Source: Bacteroidota bacterium (lineage in GTDB: Bacteria > Bacteroidota > Bacteroidia > 2-12-FULL-35-15). Taken from it: a stretch of DNA of 64,000 nucleotides. The notes below the pieces were generated by a model. The model had not been told where the DNA came from. It saw nothing but the letters and a program-made list of their open reading frames with translations, and ran no database searches. Numbering within the stretch: position 1 is the first letter of the stretch; the number at the start of each line of letters is the position of its first letter. The stretch spans positions 248,001 to 312,000 of the forward strand of contig CANNHN010000001.1 in assembly GCA_947504725.1 (NCBI GenBank), given 5' to 3'. The translations under genes were made by a program, and so were the position numbers. This document shows, piece after piece, positions 25,931 to 34,525 of the stretch.

Positions 25931-27928
25931 TTAAAATTGTTTTCTAGGACGTCTTTCTCTTGAGAAATTACTTTTTCTATCTCCTCCTCCGCTCGATTCG
26001 TTTTTTGAGTAGCTTTTTTCTGAAGAAGAATTTTCATTTCCTTTAGAAGAACTTCTTTCACGGTCGCTATACGATTTGCGCTCCGTTGAAGGTCCTCTGT
26101 CTGAACGATCACCATAAGATTTACGCTCTCCTGAAGAGTTTCCTCCTCCATATGATTTGCGCTCACCTGAACTTCTGCGTTCTCCAGATCCACTATTTCC
26201 TCTGTATCCACCTCTTTCAGAACGATTTCCTCCACCGTATCCACCTTTGCGTTCTCCACCGCCAAATGATCTTCTGTTTCCACCACTTCCGCCACCTTCA
26301 TATCCACCACGAGAAGATGATCTTCCTTCACTCGCTCCACGAGATTCAATACGTACATTACGATTGTTGTATTGTACATTTTTGAATGTCCCTTGAATAA
26401 CTTCGGCTGCTTCTGTTTTTACTTCAATAAAAGAGAAACTTGATTTAATTTCAGCAGATACGATTGATTCCATATCCACTCCTGAAACTTCAGAAATATA
26501 TTGCTTCATTGCTGTGCTATCCAAACTATCTAATTCACCTAAGTTGATAAATAATTTAGTAAGACCTGGAGTTGAAGAAGAACGTTGTTCTCTATCTCTT
26601 CCACCTGCATTTAAATCAGGAGCATTTTTATAATAATCTAAGAAACGATTGAATTCAGTTGAAACAAAACGTTTAATGATATCTTCTCTTGTTAAGTCTT
26701 TTAATTCTTCATAAATGCTTGGTAAATATGCTTCAATAGCATTTTCATTTACTTCAACATTGTGAATTTTTTTGACTAAGCTGAATAATTGTTTTTCACA
26801 AGCTTCAAATCCTGTAGGAATAGTTCCTTGAGTAAATTTTTTCTTGATGATACGTTCAATGATTCTGATTTTTCCAACTTCTTTCATATTGATAATACAG
26901 ATAGAAGTACCTGTTTTACCAGCACGAGCAGTACGACCAGAACGGTGCGTATAGTTTTCGATTTCGTCTGGTAAATTATAATTAATAACGTGTGTTACAT
27001 CATTCACATCAATTCCGCGAGCAGCAACATCAGTTGCAACTAACATTTGCAATGAACGAGAACGGTAACGTTTCATAACGTGATCACGTTGTTGTTGAGA
27101 TAAATCACCGTGAAGTGAATCCGCTCCGTAACCATCTTTAATTAATTTATCAGCAATTTCTTGTGTTTCGATACGTGTACGACAAAATACGATTGCAAAA
27201 ATATCTGGATTTGAATCCGCGATACGTTTTAATGCAGCATATTTATCACGAGCTTGAACAACATAATAAATGTGTTCGATATTTTCGTTACCAGCATTTT
27301 TTGTTCCAGCAGTAATTTCTACTGGTTTTTCCATGTAGTTTTTAGAGATACGCAAAACTTCATCTGGCATAGTTGCAGAAAACAACCATGTGTTTTTTTC
27401 TTCTGGAGTTTGAGATAAAATGGTATCCAAATCTTCTTTGAATCCCATGTTTAACATCTCATCAGCCTCGTCCAATACAGCATAACGCACATTACTAAAG
27501 TTTACACGTCTGCGATCAATCATATCACACAAACGACCAGGAGTTGCAACAACAATTTGTGCACCTTTTTTAATGTCGCGTGATTGATTATCGATACTTG
27601 CTCCACCATATACAGCAACGATGTTTGCACCATCAATGTATTTTGTATAACTCTGTAAGTCACGTGTAATTTGCATACACAACTCACGAGTAGGACAAAT
27701 AATTACTGCTTGCGTATCACGAGAAGTGAAATCAATCAGATGAGTTAAAGGCAAACCAAAGGCTGCCGTTTTTCCAGTTCCCGTTTGTGCCAAAGCAACT
27801 AAATCGGTATTACCAGTTAATAATACAGGAATTACTTTTTCCTGGATAGGAGTTGGACTTTCAAAACCCAATTCTGTTACAGCCTTAACAATAGCATTGT
27901 TAAAGCCTAACGCTTCAAATTTGTTCAT
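25931..27928 (-). CDS. deaD: DEAD-box RNA helicase, DeaD/CsdA type with RG-rich tail
   Basis: Protein of 665 aa. The helicase core (1-370) holds all motifs: Q-motif (FNNAI...PTPIQ), AQTGTGKT, PTRELCMQ, TPGRL, DEAD (VLDEADEM), SAT, DVAARGIDV, HRSGRTARAGK. An extension (about 370-545) contains a DbpA-like RNA-recognition fold (LFINLGELD...SFSFIEVKTE...). The last 110 residues are low-complexity Gly/Arg/Ser (RGG-type boxes such as GGYGGGNRSERGGYRG), expected to bind RNA non-specifically. Likely role: cold adaptation, ribosome assembly, mRNA decay. A long structured 5' leader supports temperature control. The repetitive tail creates open frames on other strands that are not genes. Confidence 0.92.
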   Translation of the reverse strand: MNKFEALGFNNAIVKAVTELGFESPTPIQEKVIPVLLTGNTDLVALAQTGTGKTAAFGLPLTHLIDFTSRDTQAVIICPTRELCMQITRDLQSYTKYIDGANIVAVYGGASIDNQSRDIKKGAQIVVATPGRLCDMIDRRRVNFSNVRYAVLDEADEMLNMGFKEDLDTILSQTPEEKNTWLFSATMPDEVLRISKNYMEKPVEITAGTKNAGNENIEHIYYVVQARDKYAALKRIADSNPDIFAIVFCRTRIETQEIADKLIKDGYGADSLHGDLSQQQRDHVMKRYRSRSLQMLVATDVAARGIDVNDVTHVINYNLPDEIENYTHRSGRTARAGKTGTSICIINMKEVGKIRIIERIIKKKFTQGTIPTGFEACEKQLFSLVKKIHNVEVNENAIEAYLPSIYEELKDLTREDIIKRFVSTEFNRFLDYYKNAPDLNAGGRDREQRSSSTPGLTKLFINLGELDSLDSTAMKQYISEVSGVDMESIVSAEIKSSFSFIEVKTEAAEVIQGTFKNVQYNNRNVRIESRGASEGRSSSRGGYEGGGSGGNRRSFGGGERKGGYGGGNRSERGGYRGNSGSGERRSSGERKSYGGGNSSGERKSYGDRSDRGPSTERKSYSDRERSSSKGNENSSSEKSYSKNESSGGGDRKSNFSRERRPRKQF

Positions 27929-28110
27929 TAATTTTTTATTAAGTTAATTTATACAGTCGTCACTTACAAGGAAGTACATGTGAGTTGAATCCGACAACTG
28001 TTTTATAAGGAGCCCACCATCATTGGTTTTGGGGCTTTTTCGGCAATGTTCTACAGTCGTAAATTCGTCTCAGCAAAAATCCTATTTTGACTAAAACTTC
28101 GGCAAATATA
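27929..28110 (-). promoter_or_regulatory. deaD promoter and structured 5' leader
   Basis: A -7 box TATATTTG (28103-28110) lies about 175 nt before the start codon, so the mRNA has a leader of roughly 170 nt, long for this genome. It contains a hairpin at 28011-28036 (AGCCC-ACCA, 4-nt loop, TGGT-GGGCT) and two identical ACGACTGTA copies exactly 100 nt apart (27952-27960, 28052-28060). Long leaders like this are characteristic of cold-shock helicase genes. Confidence 0.45.
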
Positions 28111-28165
28111 CTTTAATTAATTGAACTTGAGCTCTTTTCAGAAAATAAAAATGAATATTACTGCC

Positions 28166-28744
28166 TTATTTATTGTAAAAGTCAAATAAGTTTTCATTTA
28201 TAGTGGTTACCATTTCGTTGTTAGACCTAGTACTGACGCCATATTCCGTCTGTTTTACAAAAGATGGAAAAGGCTTTTTAAGTTGTACGTAATTTTTATC
28301 CTTTATAATAAAAGCATCTATCTGCGTATTTTGACTCTCATCAAACTCGCCTACTAGGTAATCCTGACCTGTGAAAGAAGAATCTGGCAGCATTTCAAAG
28401 TTTAGTAAATATCCTTTATGAGCACCTTCTTTTATTTTATTGGAATGACTAGAATAGAAAAAATACACCTTACTAAATTGATAATCTTGTCTGAAAGCAG
28501 CCACAATCTTCTTATTGGTAACTTCTTGTGCTAATCTTATTTCTTCTGCTTCCTTTTCCATCCCTTTACTTTTCAATGCGTTTATTTTTAAGTCGGAGGT
28601 TTTTAAACGAACAAGCAATGCTCCTGTTTTAAGCATAACAATGTTTGCACGTGAAGTTTCTTTCGGTTTTACTTTTTTTTGAGCGAAGGAACCAGAAGAG
28701 ATTAAAAGAAGAAAAATAATAAGGTTGCGATTAAGTATTTTCAT
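28166..28744 (-). CDS. Secreted protein of unknown function
   Basis: Protein of 192 aa with signal peptide 1-21 (GSFA/Q). The mature part begins with basic KKVKPKET, then LKTGALLVRLKTSDLKINALK and a helix rich in Glu/Ala (MEKEAEEIRLAQEV). The C-terminal half looks beta-rich (YFFYSSHSNKI, GYLLNFEMLPDSS, VQLKKPFPSFVKQTEYG). The phrase TGALLVRLKTSDLKI suggests a conserved Bacteroidota domain, but I cannot name it. Not obviously enzymatic. It lies downstream of RNase P RNA on the same strand, separated by a hairpin repeat. Confidence 0.6.
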   Translation of the reverse strand: MKILNRNLIIFLLLISSGSFAQKKVKPKETSRANIVMLKTGALLVRLKTSDLKINALKSKGMEKEAEEIRLAQEVTNKKIVAAFRQDYQFSKVYFFYSSHSNKIKEGAHKGYLLNFEMLPDSSFTGQDYLVGEFDESQNTQIDAFIIKDKNYVQLKKPFPSFVKQTEYGVSTRSNNEMVTTINENLFDFYNK

Positions 28745-28757
28745 TTCTAATGATAAG

Positions 28758-28778
28758 ATCCCGTGTCGTGCACGGGAT
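28758..28778. repeat. Dispersed ATCCCGTG hairpin
   Basis: ATCCCGTG, 5-nt loop, CACGGGAT, followed by TGACGG. Resembles the genome's other GTCACCC-type intergenic hairpins. Confidence 0.5.
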
Positions 28779-28830
28779 GACGGTTAATTAATTATAATTG
28801 TCACCCTAAGTGTAATTAGTAGAAAAAAAA

Positions 28831-29203
28831 GCAGGCCTATAAGCCGGGTTCTGTCGAGTTCTATCATTTATCTAGATTTTACATCGCTGTAAAACTCAAG
28901 CAACCTACCCTCCGAATAGAGCGAGCAGCTCTTATGCTTCGGTTTATTTGGTCTTTCAACTCCCAAGGTTTACCCGCTACAACTATTGCTAATTATAACC
29001 GTGAGCTCTTACCTCACATTTTCACCCTTACCTTTTAGGTATTTTGAGTTTGCAAGCAAACTCGAAAAAACCTAAAAGGTGGTTTTTTTCTGTGGCACTT
29101 GCTATTACTTATTTCTAAGTATCTTCCAGTTAGGAAGTGGGATGCTCTGTGTTGCCCGGACTTTCCTCTTCATATTACTATGAAGCGATAGAACGGCCTG
29201 CTT
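28831..29203 (-). ncRNA. rnpB: RNase P RNA (class A)
   Basis: The 3' end on the minus strand carries the hallmark ACAGAACCCGGCTTATAGG (P4/P1-J region) and closes with GGCCTGC, which pairs with GCAGGCC at the 5' end to form helix P1. The 5' end also has the conserved GGAAAGTCCGGGCAACACAG-like block (28940-29170, minus). Length about 373 nt. A long internal hairpin GAGTTTGC/GCAAACTC (29046-29063) is probably P12 or a variable stem. A T-run after 28830 serves as terminator. It trims 5' leaders from tRNA precursors. Confidence 0.95.
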
Positions 29204-29205
29204 AA

Positions 29206-29213
29206 CAAAGATA
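29206..29213 (-). promoter_or_regulatory. -7 box TATCTTTG for RNase P RNA
   Basis: TAnnTTTG match immediately upstream of the RNA, predicting the 5' end near 29203-29200, in agreement with the P1 helix. Confidence 0.6.
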
Positions 29214-29289
29214 GATAAATAAGTGATAGGGTTATGGAGTGATTGATTATAGTAATATGGAAATTCGATTTACTTCTATTGCTTTACCA

Positions 29290-29847
29290 CTACAAATGGA
29301 CTTCTGTCGCTCCGTAACCATACTTAGCATAAGAACCATCATAGAAACGCATATTTTCGTTATCAAGGATCGCTCTTACTTCTTGTTTTAATCGCCCATT
29401 CCCTACTCCATGAATAACTATTAGTTTTCTGAACCGACCAGTAATTGCTTTGTCTAGGGCTTTTTGAAAATGGCGTAATTGCACATTTATGATTTCCGCA
29501 TTGCTCATTCCTGAATAATTATCAAGTAGTTCTTCGATGTGTAAATTGATTTCCATCTCCAACATTCCATTGTTTTGAGCGTGTGGCTTTGATTTTTTTG
29601 GTTTATCGGAATGATTTAGTTTTTGACTGAATAGTTTTGATACATCTATTTTCTCTTCTTCTTTTTCTGGAATAGGTTCGGCTTCTCTCTCTGCAGCCTC
29701 AATCATTACAAGCTCAGAAACAGCATACGGAAACACAAAGCCATCATCAATCGTTACTTCAACCATTTTTTTATTAATGACTTTAGTAATTATTCCTCCA
29801 CCTTTTTCATTTAAAAAATCAACCTTATCTCCTATTCCAAATTTCAT
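29290..29847 (-). CDS. Short Smr-domain protein
   Basis: Protein of 185 aa, cytoplasmic. Residues 1-55 look like a small beta-barrel (FGIGDKVDFLNEKGGGIITKVI...VTIDDGFVFPYAVSELV), the N-terminal part of Bacteroidota DUF2027/Smr proteins. A charged linker follows (EPIPEKEEEK ... KKSKPHAQ). Residues about 98-185 are an Smr domain: MEINLHIEELLD, LRHFQKALDKAI, LIVIHGVGNGRLKQEVRAIL, where the HGxGxGxL motif is the nuclease-like signature. No MutS ATPase is present. Related proteins are often longer, so the middle may have been shortened. DNA or RNA binding is likely. Confidence 0.8.
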   Translation of the reverse strand: MKFGIGDKVDFLNEKGGGIITKVINKKMVEVTIDDGFVFPYAVSELVMIEAAEREAEPIPEKEEEKIDVSKLFSQKLNHSDKPKKSKPHAQNNGMLEMEINLHIEELLDNYSGMSNAEIINVQLRHFQKALDKAITGRFRKLIVIHGVGNGRLKQEVRAILDNENMRFYDGSYAKYGYGATEVHL

Positions 29848-29883
29848 CTTGTAAAAGTAGAAAAGATTCTGCTGTTTTTTTCT

Positions 29884-29891
29884 TATATTTG
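29884..29891 (+). promoter_or_regulatory. -7 box TATATTTG for 29902-30852
   Basis: TAnnTTTG match ending only 10 nt before the ATG, predicting a nearly leaderless mRNA. Confidence 0.5.
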
Positions 29892-29901
29892 TTAAACAAG
29901 C

Positions 29902-30852
29902 ATGAAACTCAAGCTAAAACTCCTACTAATCATTTTAGCGACACCAATACTCTTTATGTATTGTGGTTGTAGCAAAGATGTGCCCGCTACATTATACAAA
30001 ACCCAAAATGTAATTATTGTAGTAGTGGATGGTGCGCGTTTAACTGAAACATGGAATTACCCAACCCGCCAATTTATTCCTCACCGCGCCTCTATGTTAT
30101 CGAAGGGTGTTTATTGCAGTCAGTTTTATAACAACGGAACCACTTCCACTAATCCTGGACATACAGCAATTTGCACTGGCGTGTATGAAAATATAAATAA
30201 TGGTGGTGCGGAATATCCTACCAACCCTTCAATTTTTCAATATTGGCTAAAAACATTTAACCGTCCAAAATCTGAAGCGTGGGTAATTGCTACAAAAGAT
30301 AAACTAGAAGTTCTTTCTGACTGTAAGGATTTGAATTGGAAAGGAACATACCGCCCGTCTACAGATTGTGGAAATTTAGGATTAGGAACTGGATATAGAG
30401 ATGACAATACAACATTCATTAGTGTAGCTACTAAATTAACTACGAATCATATTCGCTTAGCAATTGTCAATTTTAAACAACCCGATGCCGCTGGGCATAG
30501 TGCAGATTCAGCAGCATATATCCAAGGCATTTTAGATACCGATAATTATATATATCAATTATGGCAGCAACTGCAAAATGATAATTTTTACAAAGACAAA
30601 ACAACTTTAATTGTTACGAATGATCACGGAAGGCATACTGCTGGCTACCTAGACGGATATGTTTCTCATGGAGATTACTGTGATGGTTGTAAGCATGTCG
30701 AGTTTTTTGCAATTGGTCCTGATTTTAAAGAGGGCTTCACTTCTACTGCTCCATATGAGCAAATTGATATCTCCACAACTATTGGCGAATTGATGGGGTT
30801 TTCTATCCCTACTTCAAACGGAAAAGTGATGAAGGATATATTTAAGAAATAA
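29902..30852 (+). CDS. Alkaline phosphatase superfamily (phosphodiesterase/sulfatase-like) lipoprotein
   Basis: Protein of 316 aa. The N-terminal hydrophobic segment ends at CGCSKD, so acylation at Cys21 or Cys23 is likely, although the lipobox is imperfect. The core has the superfamily metal-site pattern: VIIVVVDGARLTE (Asp), the nucleophile region TTSTNPGHTAICTG (Thr or Ser), KQPDAAGHSADSA (Asp-His), TNDHGRHTAG (Asp-His) and the late SHGDYC/KHVEF. This fits nucleotide pyrophosphatase/phosphodiesterases or sulfatase-like enzymes acting in the envelope. The C-rich SHGDYCDGCKHVEF is unusual and could be a structural disulfide. Substrate unknown. Monocistronic. Confidence 0.8.
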   Translation: MKLKLKLLLIILATPILFMYCGCSKDVPATLYKTQNVIIVVVDGARLTETWNYPTRQFIPHRASMLSKGVYCSQFYNNGTTSTNPGHTAICTGVYENINNGGAEYPTNPSIFQYWLKTFNRPKSEAWVIATKDKLEVLSDCKDLNWKGTYRPSTDCGNLGLGTGYRDDNTTFISVATKLTTNHIRLAIVNFKQPDAAGHSADSAAYIQGILDTDNYIYQLWQQLQNDNFYKDKTTLIVTNDHGRHTAGYLDGYVSHGDYCDGCKHVEFFAIGPDFKEGFTSTAPYEQIDISTTIGELMGFSIPTSNGKVMKDIFKK

Positions 30853-30957
30853 AATTGAATTAAATTTTCTAAATCTATCTCAAAACACATCTTATCTTTC
30901 ATCTTAAACTTCCAATCTTTCAAAAACCCCAAAATTCAACTTATCTAAATAATTATA

Positions 30958-30965
30958 TATATTTG
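30958..30965 (+). promoter_or_regulatory. -7 box TATATTTG for 30997-31599
   Basis: TAnnTTTG match 32 nt before the start codon. Confidence 0.5.
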
Positions 30966-30996
30966 CAAAAAAATTAAATAATTAAAACCTTAATCT

Positions 30997-31599
30997 ATGA
31001 AATTCAAAAATTACATTCTCGCAATTTGCATTCTTATTAGTTCTTCATCTCTTGCTCAAATAGATGTTAATTTATCAGTCTGTGGAACTGAATCGTTTTC
31101 TGTTGTTGGTACTGATGGCACTGGAAGAAATATTTACAACAATGGAACAGTCAGTTTTGCTATTCAATGGAATAATACAGCAAGCCAGTGGGAAATAGTT
31201 CAGCTTCCATCTACAGTTTGGTTTACTAATTCATTTGCTTCATCACCAAATCCTCCTTGTTTTGGAACGGGAACATGGATTACGGTAAATGCTTCTTGTG
31301 GAAATATTGATGCGACAACTGGAACTTGTCAAACTGTCCTTACAGGAATTGATGTTGCTTATTACAATTCGCTTATTAATGTTTATCCAAATCCAAGTTC
31401 TGGTATATTTAGTTTTGAAGGTATCTCCATTGGGAATACAATTGAAATTTTTAATGTTTTAGGAAAACTGGTTGCGACATCCTATTCAGAAAATAGTTTA
31501 TCAACAATCGATATGACTGGTTTTGAAAGAGGAGTTTATTTTTACAGTGTAAAAAACAAAACTGAAATTGTTAAAAAAGGAAAGTTGATATTGCAATAG
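30997..31599 (+). CDS. Small T9SS type A cargo protein
   Basis: Protein of 200 aa with signal peptide 1-20 (SSLA/Q). The mature domain (20-120) has four cysteines (CGTES, PPCFGTG, ASCGN, TGTCQT) that could pair, and aromatic beta-strands; the family is not recognised. The C-terminal 75 residues are a T9SS type A domain: INVYPNPSSGIFSF, IEIFNVLGKLV, GFERGVYFYSVKN, GKLILQ. So it is secreted through the type IX system. Own -7 box; terminator at 31653. Confidence 0.8.
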   Translation: MKFKNYILAICILISSSSLAQIDVNLSVCGTESFSVVGTDGTGRNIYNNGTVSFAIQWNNTASQWEIVQLPSTVWFTNSFASSPNPPCFGTGTWITVNASCGNIDATTGTCQTVLTGIDVAYYNSLINVYPNPSSGIFSFEGISIGNTIEIFNVLGKLVATSYSENSLSTIDMTGFERGVYFYSVKNKTEIVKKGKLILQ

Positions 31600-31652
31600 T
31601 ATTTCTCAATTGTTCACTTTTATTTTTTTAAAATAATAAACAGGCATAAATA

Positions 31653-31689
31653 AAGCATAAATTTTGGCTTTTTTTATGCTTGTTTTTTT
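31653..31689 (+). terminator. Terminator of the small T9SS cargo gene
   Basis: AAGCATAAA (31653-31661) and TTTATGCTT (31673-31681) followed by TG and seven T. Confidence 0.75.
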
Positions 31690-31726
31690 GTTTATGCGTT
31701 ATTACAAATAGCGAATACTATCAAAC

Positions 31727-33829
31727 TCAATCAAGATTCATCTCCAAAGCACCATTATCCATTGTTGAACAATAGTCCTGATTGAGCTCTTCACATTCTG
31801 CTTTCCATTGCTTTATCTTGTATTCCGAATTAGAAGAATCAAAAATGAACATTTTTACTCTAAACATTTCAGTAATATCGCCTATACTCATCTTCGCATT
31901 GCTTGAGACTATTAAATAATCCAAGTTCAATTTTTTAGAATTGTTTTCAGAAAACTGAATTGCTTTGTCTAAAACTAGCAAACGTTTATCTAAAAATTGA
32001 ATGAATTTACTTTTTACTTTTAAATCATTGAAACTATAATCATTTGATATTATTTTCGAATCGTTTAACCCTAAGTCCCACCAGTTGTGTTTAATATGAA
32101 ATAGCAATCTGCTTTTATTGACAGCAAAAACAGAATCGGTTAATAATACATTTTGTTTAGAATGAATAAAATCAATGGCAGTAGTTTTGGGAACATTGTA
32201 CACCACAATTTTATTTTGATTGAACTGATTGGCTTGTTCAAAAACTTGACTAATTAAAATAGCAATACAAAATGCTAATGCATATACCAGATACTTGTAT
32301 TTACGGTTGTACAAATAGAAAAGAAAAAGAACTATTAGTCCATACAGTAGCCATGTTTCAAGTACAGATATCGAAATCCCTTCTAATAAAGAAAATGGCA
32401 GCGATTCAATCCATTTTACAGAATAATTTAAAATCCAAATTAACCAAGTAAATACAATTGATAAATATTTTGCTAAAAACGAAATATGTGAAAATGTAAA
32501 AAGTGCAATACCAACATATAAAATGAAAGTAGAAATTGGAATAACAATTAAATTAGAAAGTAAAAAATAGTTTGGGAATTGATGAAAATAATGCAATCCT
32601 AAAGGGAAAGTAGCAATCTGGGCAGCAATAGAAACAGCAGTAATCATCCATACTTGATCCAAAAGCCAATTATCAAATTCAAATCCTTCATAAATTTTTG
32701 GTTGTATGTATACAATTCCAATGACCGCTAAATATGATAACTGAAAACCAACCTGCATAATTAAGTAAGGATTGATTAGCAACAATAAAAAAGCTGATGC
32801 TGCAAGTGTATTATAAATATTTGTATGCTTGTTAGTTGATTTTGCAATGACAATAAAGCTAAACATTGTCGCAGCTCTCAATACAGAAGGCGACAAGCCA
32901 GTAAGTGCAGCATAAAACCATAAAAACAAAATCAATAAAATAGCTTTAAAGAATTTCCCGTTTTTGCTTTTATCTAAAAAGAAAAGCATCCAATTAAAAA
33001 CCACATAAACAATTGCCACGTGTAACCCCGAAACAGAAAGCACATGTAAGGCACCAGTACTTGAATATGAAGAAATGATATCAGCATCTAATTTGTCGGT
33101 ATACCCTAATAACAAAGCAGCGCCAACTGAAAGCTCATCTCCACTTAAGTGATTGTTTTCAAGCACTTGCAACAATGAATTTCTAAGTCCAATGGCAAAT
33201 TTTAAAATAGTGTTTCCTGAATTTTTATTTAATGCAAGCCAATCGTCATTTTTTACATATGCTTGACTATAAATATTGTGAAAAGACAAAAACCGTTTAT
33301 AGTTAAATTCTTCAGGATTTTGTGGTGGCAAAACATCTTTGAAGTGTGTTTGAAGTATAATCTCATCACCATATTTAAGGTTTTTAGCCAGCAAATCGGT
33401 TTTAAAATACACCATTGCTTTTCCGTTACATTTTCTCCATTTCTCATGATCTTTGATAGCAATTATTTCTATAACTGTTTTTAATGATTTCTCTTTTTCG
33501 ATATAGGAACCATCTAAACGTGCGTAAACAAAAGTGTTTTCAGTACAATAATTTGAAAAATGGGAAGGAGAAAATTTCTCAGTTTTAAAAATGGTTAATT
33601 GGTAAGCAAAAATAAAGAGAGAAACATTTATTAAGAATCCAAACCAAAAAGATTTACGATACGAAACATTAAAATTAGGAATGAGAACAATAGCTGAAAT
33701 TATAACGAATAAGATCGATGAATAAAAAAGAATATTGTAAAAAAAGTAAGGTTGATAAACAGCAACAATAATTCCTGTTATATAAGGGATAAATAAACGA
33801 ACTAAAGGCGCCTGATTCCAGACTTTCAT
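31727..33829 (-). CDS. comEC: ComEC/Rec2-type DNA channel protein
   Basis: Protein of 700 aa from ATG 33829 (MKVWNQAPLVRLFIPYI...); an ATG eight codons upstream is less typical. N-terminal DUF4131-like region with helices and an OB-like periplasmic part, then the Competence domain (about 225-490) with the signature GALLLGYTDKL, TGALHVLSVSGLHVAIV and ALTGLSPSVLRAATMFS. ComEC forms the inner-membrane channel for single-stranded DNA uptake. I see no HxHxDH motif, so the C-terminal metallo-beta-lactamase domain found in many ComEC proteins is absent or has lost its metal site. No other competence gene is near. Confidence 0.85.
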   Translation of the reverse strand: MKVWNQAPLVRLFIPYITGIIVAVYQPYFFYNILFYSSILFVIISAIVLIPNFNVSYRKSFWFGFLINVSLFIFAYQLTIFKTEKFSPSHFSNYCTENTFVYARLDGSYIEKEKSLKTVIEIIAIKDHEKWRKCNGKAMVYFKTDLLAKNLKYGDEIILQTHFKDVLPPQNPEEFNYKRFLSFHNIYSQAYVKNDDWLALNKNSGNTILKFAIGLRNSLLQVLENNHLSGDELSVGAALLLGYTDKLDADIISSYSSTGALHVLSVSGLHVAIVYVVFNWMLFFLDKSKNGKFFKAILLILFLWFYAALTGLSPSVLRAATMFSFIVIAKSTNKHTNIYNTLAASAFLLLLINPYLIMQVGFQLSYLAVIGIVYIQPKIYEGFEFDNWLLDQVWMITAVSIAAQIATFPLGLHYFHQFPNYFLLSNLIVIPISTFILYVGIALFTFSHISFLAKYLSIVFTWLIWILNYSVKWIESLPFSLLEGISISVLETWLLYGLIVLFLFYLYNRKYKYLVYALAFCIAILISQVFEQANQFNQNKIVVYNVPKTTAIDFIHSKQNVLLTDSVFAVNKSRLLFHIKHNWWDLGLNDSKIISNDYSFNDLKVKSKFIQFLDKRLLVLDKAIQFSENNSKKLNLDYLIVSSNAKMSIGDITEMFRVKMFIFDSSNSEYKIKQWKAECEELNQDYCSTMDNGALEMNLD

Positions 33830-33969
33830 AAGAGAATAACGATATGGAGCCAAAATATAAAACTCCTTTTGAACAGGGTAAGTATAAGCGCTTATTATCG
33901 GATAATAAATAGCTTACAAATTCACGTTAATTTAACTTGGTAAAAAATTTCAAAAATCAATAATTATTA

Positions 33970-33977
33970 TATATTTG
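33970..33977 (+). promoter_or_regulatory. -7 box TATATTTG for 34019-34450
   Basis: TAnnTTTG match 42 nt before the ATG at 34019. Confidence 0.5.
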
Positions 33978-34018
33978 TTAAGCAGATAAACAAACTATAA
34001 ACCCCTAACATTTTTATT

Positions 34019-34450
34019 ATGGAAAACTTAGAGTATTATTATCAAATGGTGGATAAATGCATCAGCGACTTAGGTGTTGATCCAGCAGTATGTCGCGGAG
34101 AAAAAGCCGGACAATGGAGTTTAAAAAAAGGCTCAGCATCAGTATGGATTGATGTTTGGCATATTGAAGCAGAAAACAGAGGTTACTTTCAAGTATTAGC
34201 TCCAGTGATGGAAGTTCCAGCAACAAATCAACAAGCATTTTTTCAAGATTTACTCGAAATAAACTACACCCTTTATGGAGTAGGTTTTGTGAAATTCCAA
34301 AATTGGATTTATGTGAAATTAATTCGTGAATGTGATGGGCTGGAGCAAAAAGAAGCTGCAGCAACAATTAACCGTGTTGGTTGGTATGCTGATGAGTACG
34401 ATGATAAATTAAAAGTGAAGTACGGAGTTGTTGTTGGCGGAAGAGGATAA
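34019..34450 (+). CDS. YbjN-like (type III secretion chaperone-fold) protein
   Basis: Protein of 143 aa, cytoplasmic and acidic. It follows the alpha/beta YbjN/chaperone-like pattern: N-terminal helix (YYQMVDKCISDLG), strands (GQWSLKKGSASVWIDVWHI, GYFQVLAPVMEVP), helix (NQQAFFQDLLEINYTLYG), strand pair (GFVKFQNWIYVKLIREC) and a final helix (EAAATINRVGWYADEYDD). Such proteins are small chaperone- or sensory-like factors in many bacteria; the target here is unknown. There is no type III system in the window. Single gene with its own -7 box and terminator. Confidence 0.65.
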   Translation: MENLEYYYQMVDKCISDLGVDPAVCRGEKAGQWSLKKGSASVWIDVWHIEAENRGYFQVLAPVMEVPATNQQAFFQDLLEINYTLYGVGFVKFQNWIYVKLIRECDGLEQKEAAATINRVGWYADEYDDKLKVKYGVVVGGRG

Positions 34451-34470
34451 TACCTATCGTTTGAAATTAC

Positions 34471-34506
34471 AAAAATCCCAATCAAATTTTTGATTGGGAT
34501 TTTTTA
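34471..34506. terminator. Bidirectional terminator
   Basis: AAAATCCCAATCAAA pairs with TTTGATTGGGATTTT, then more T. Between convergent genes. Confidence 0.85.
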
Positions 34507-34525
34507 TTTGACTAAAATGTGGACA

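Noticed and set aside
25915-26396. Extra frames on both strands over the end of deaD
   Set aside because: Low-complexity Arg/Gly/Ser codons create open shadow frames; the helicase tail explains the sequence.
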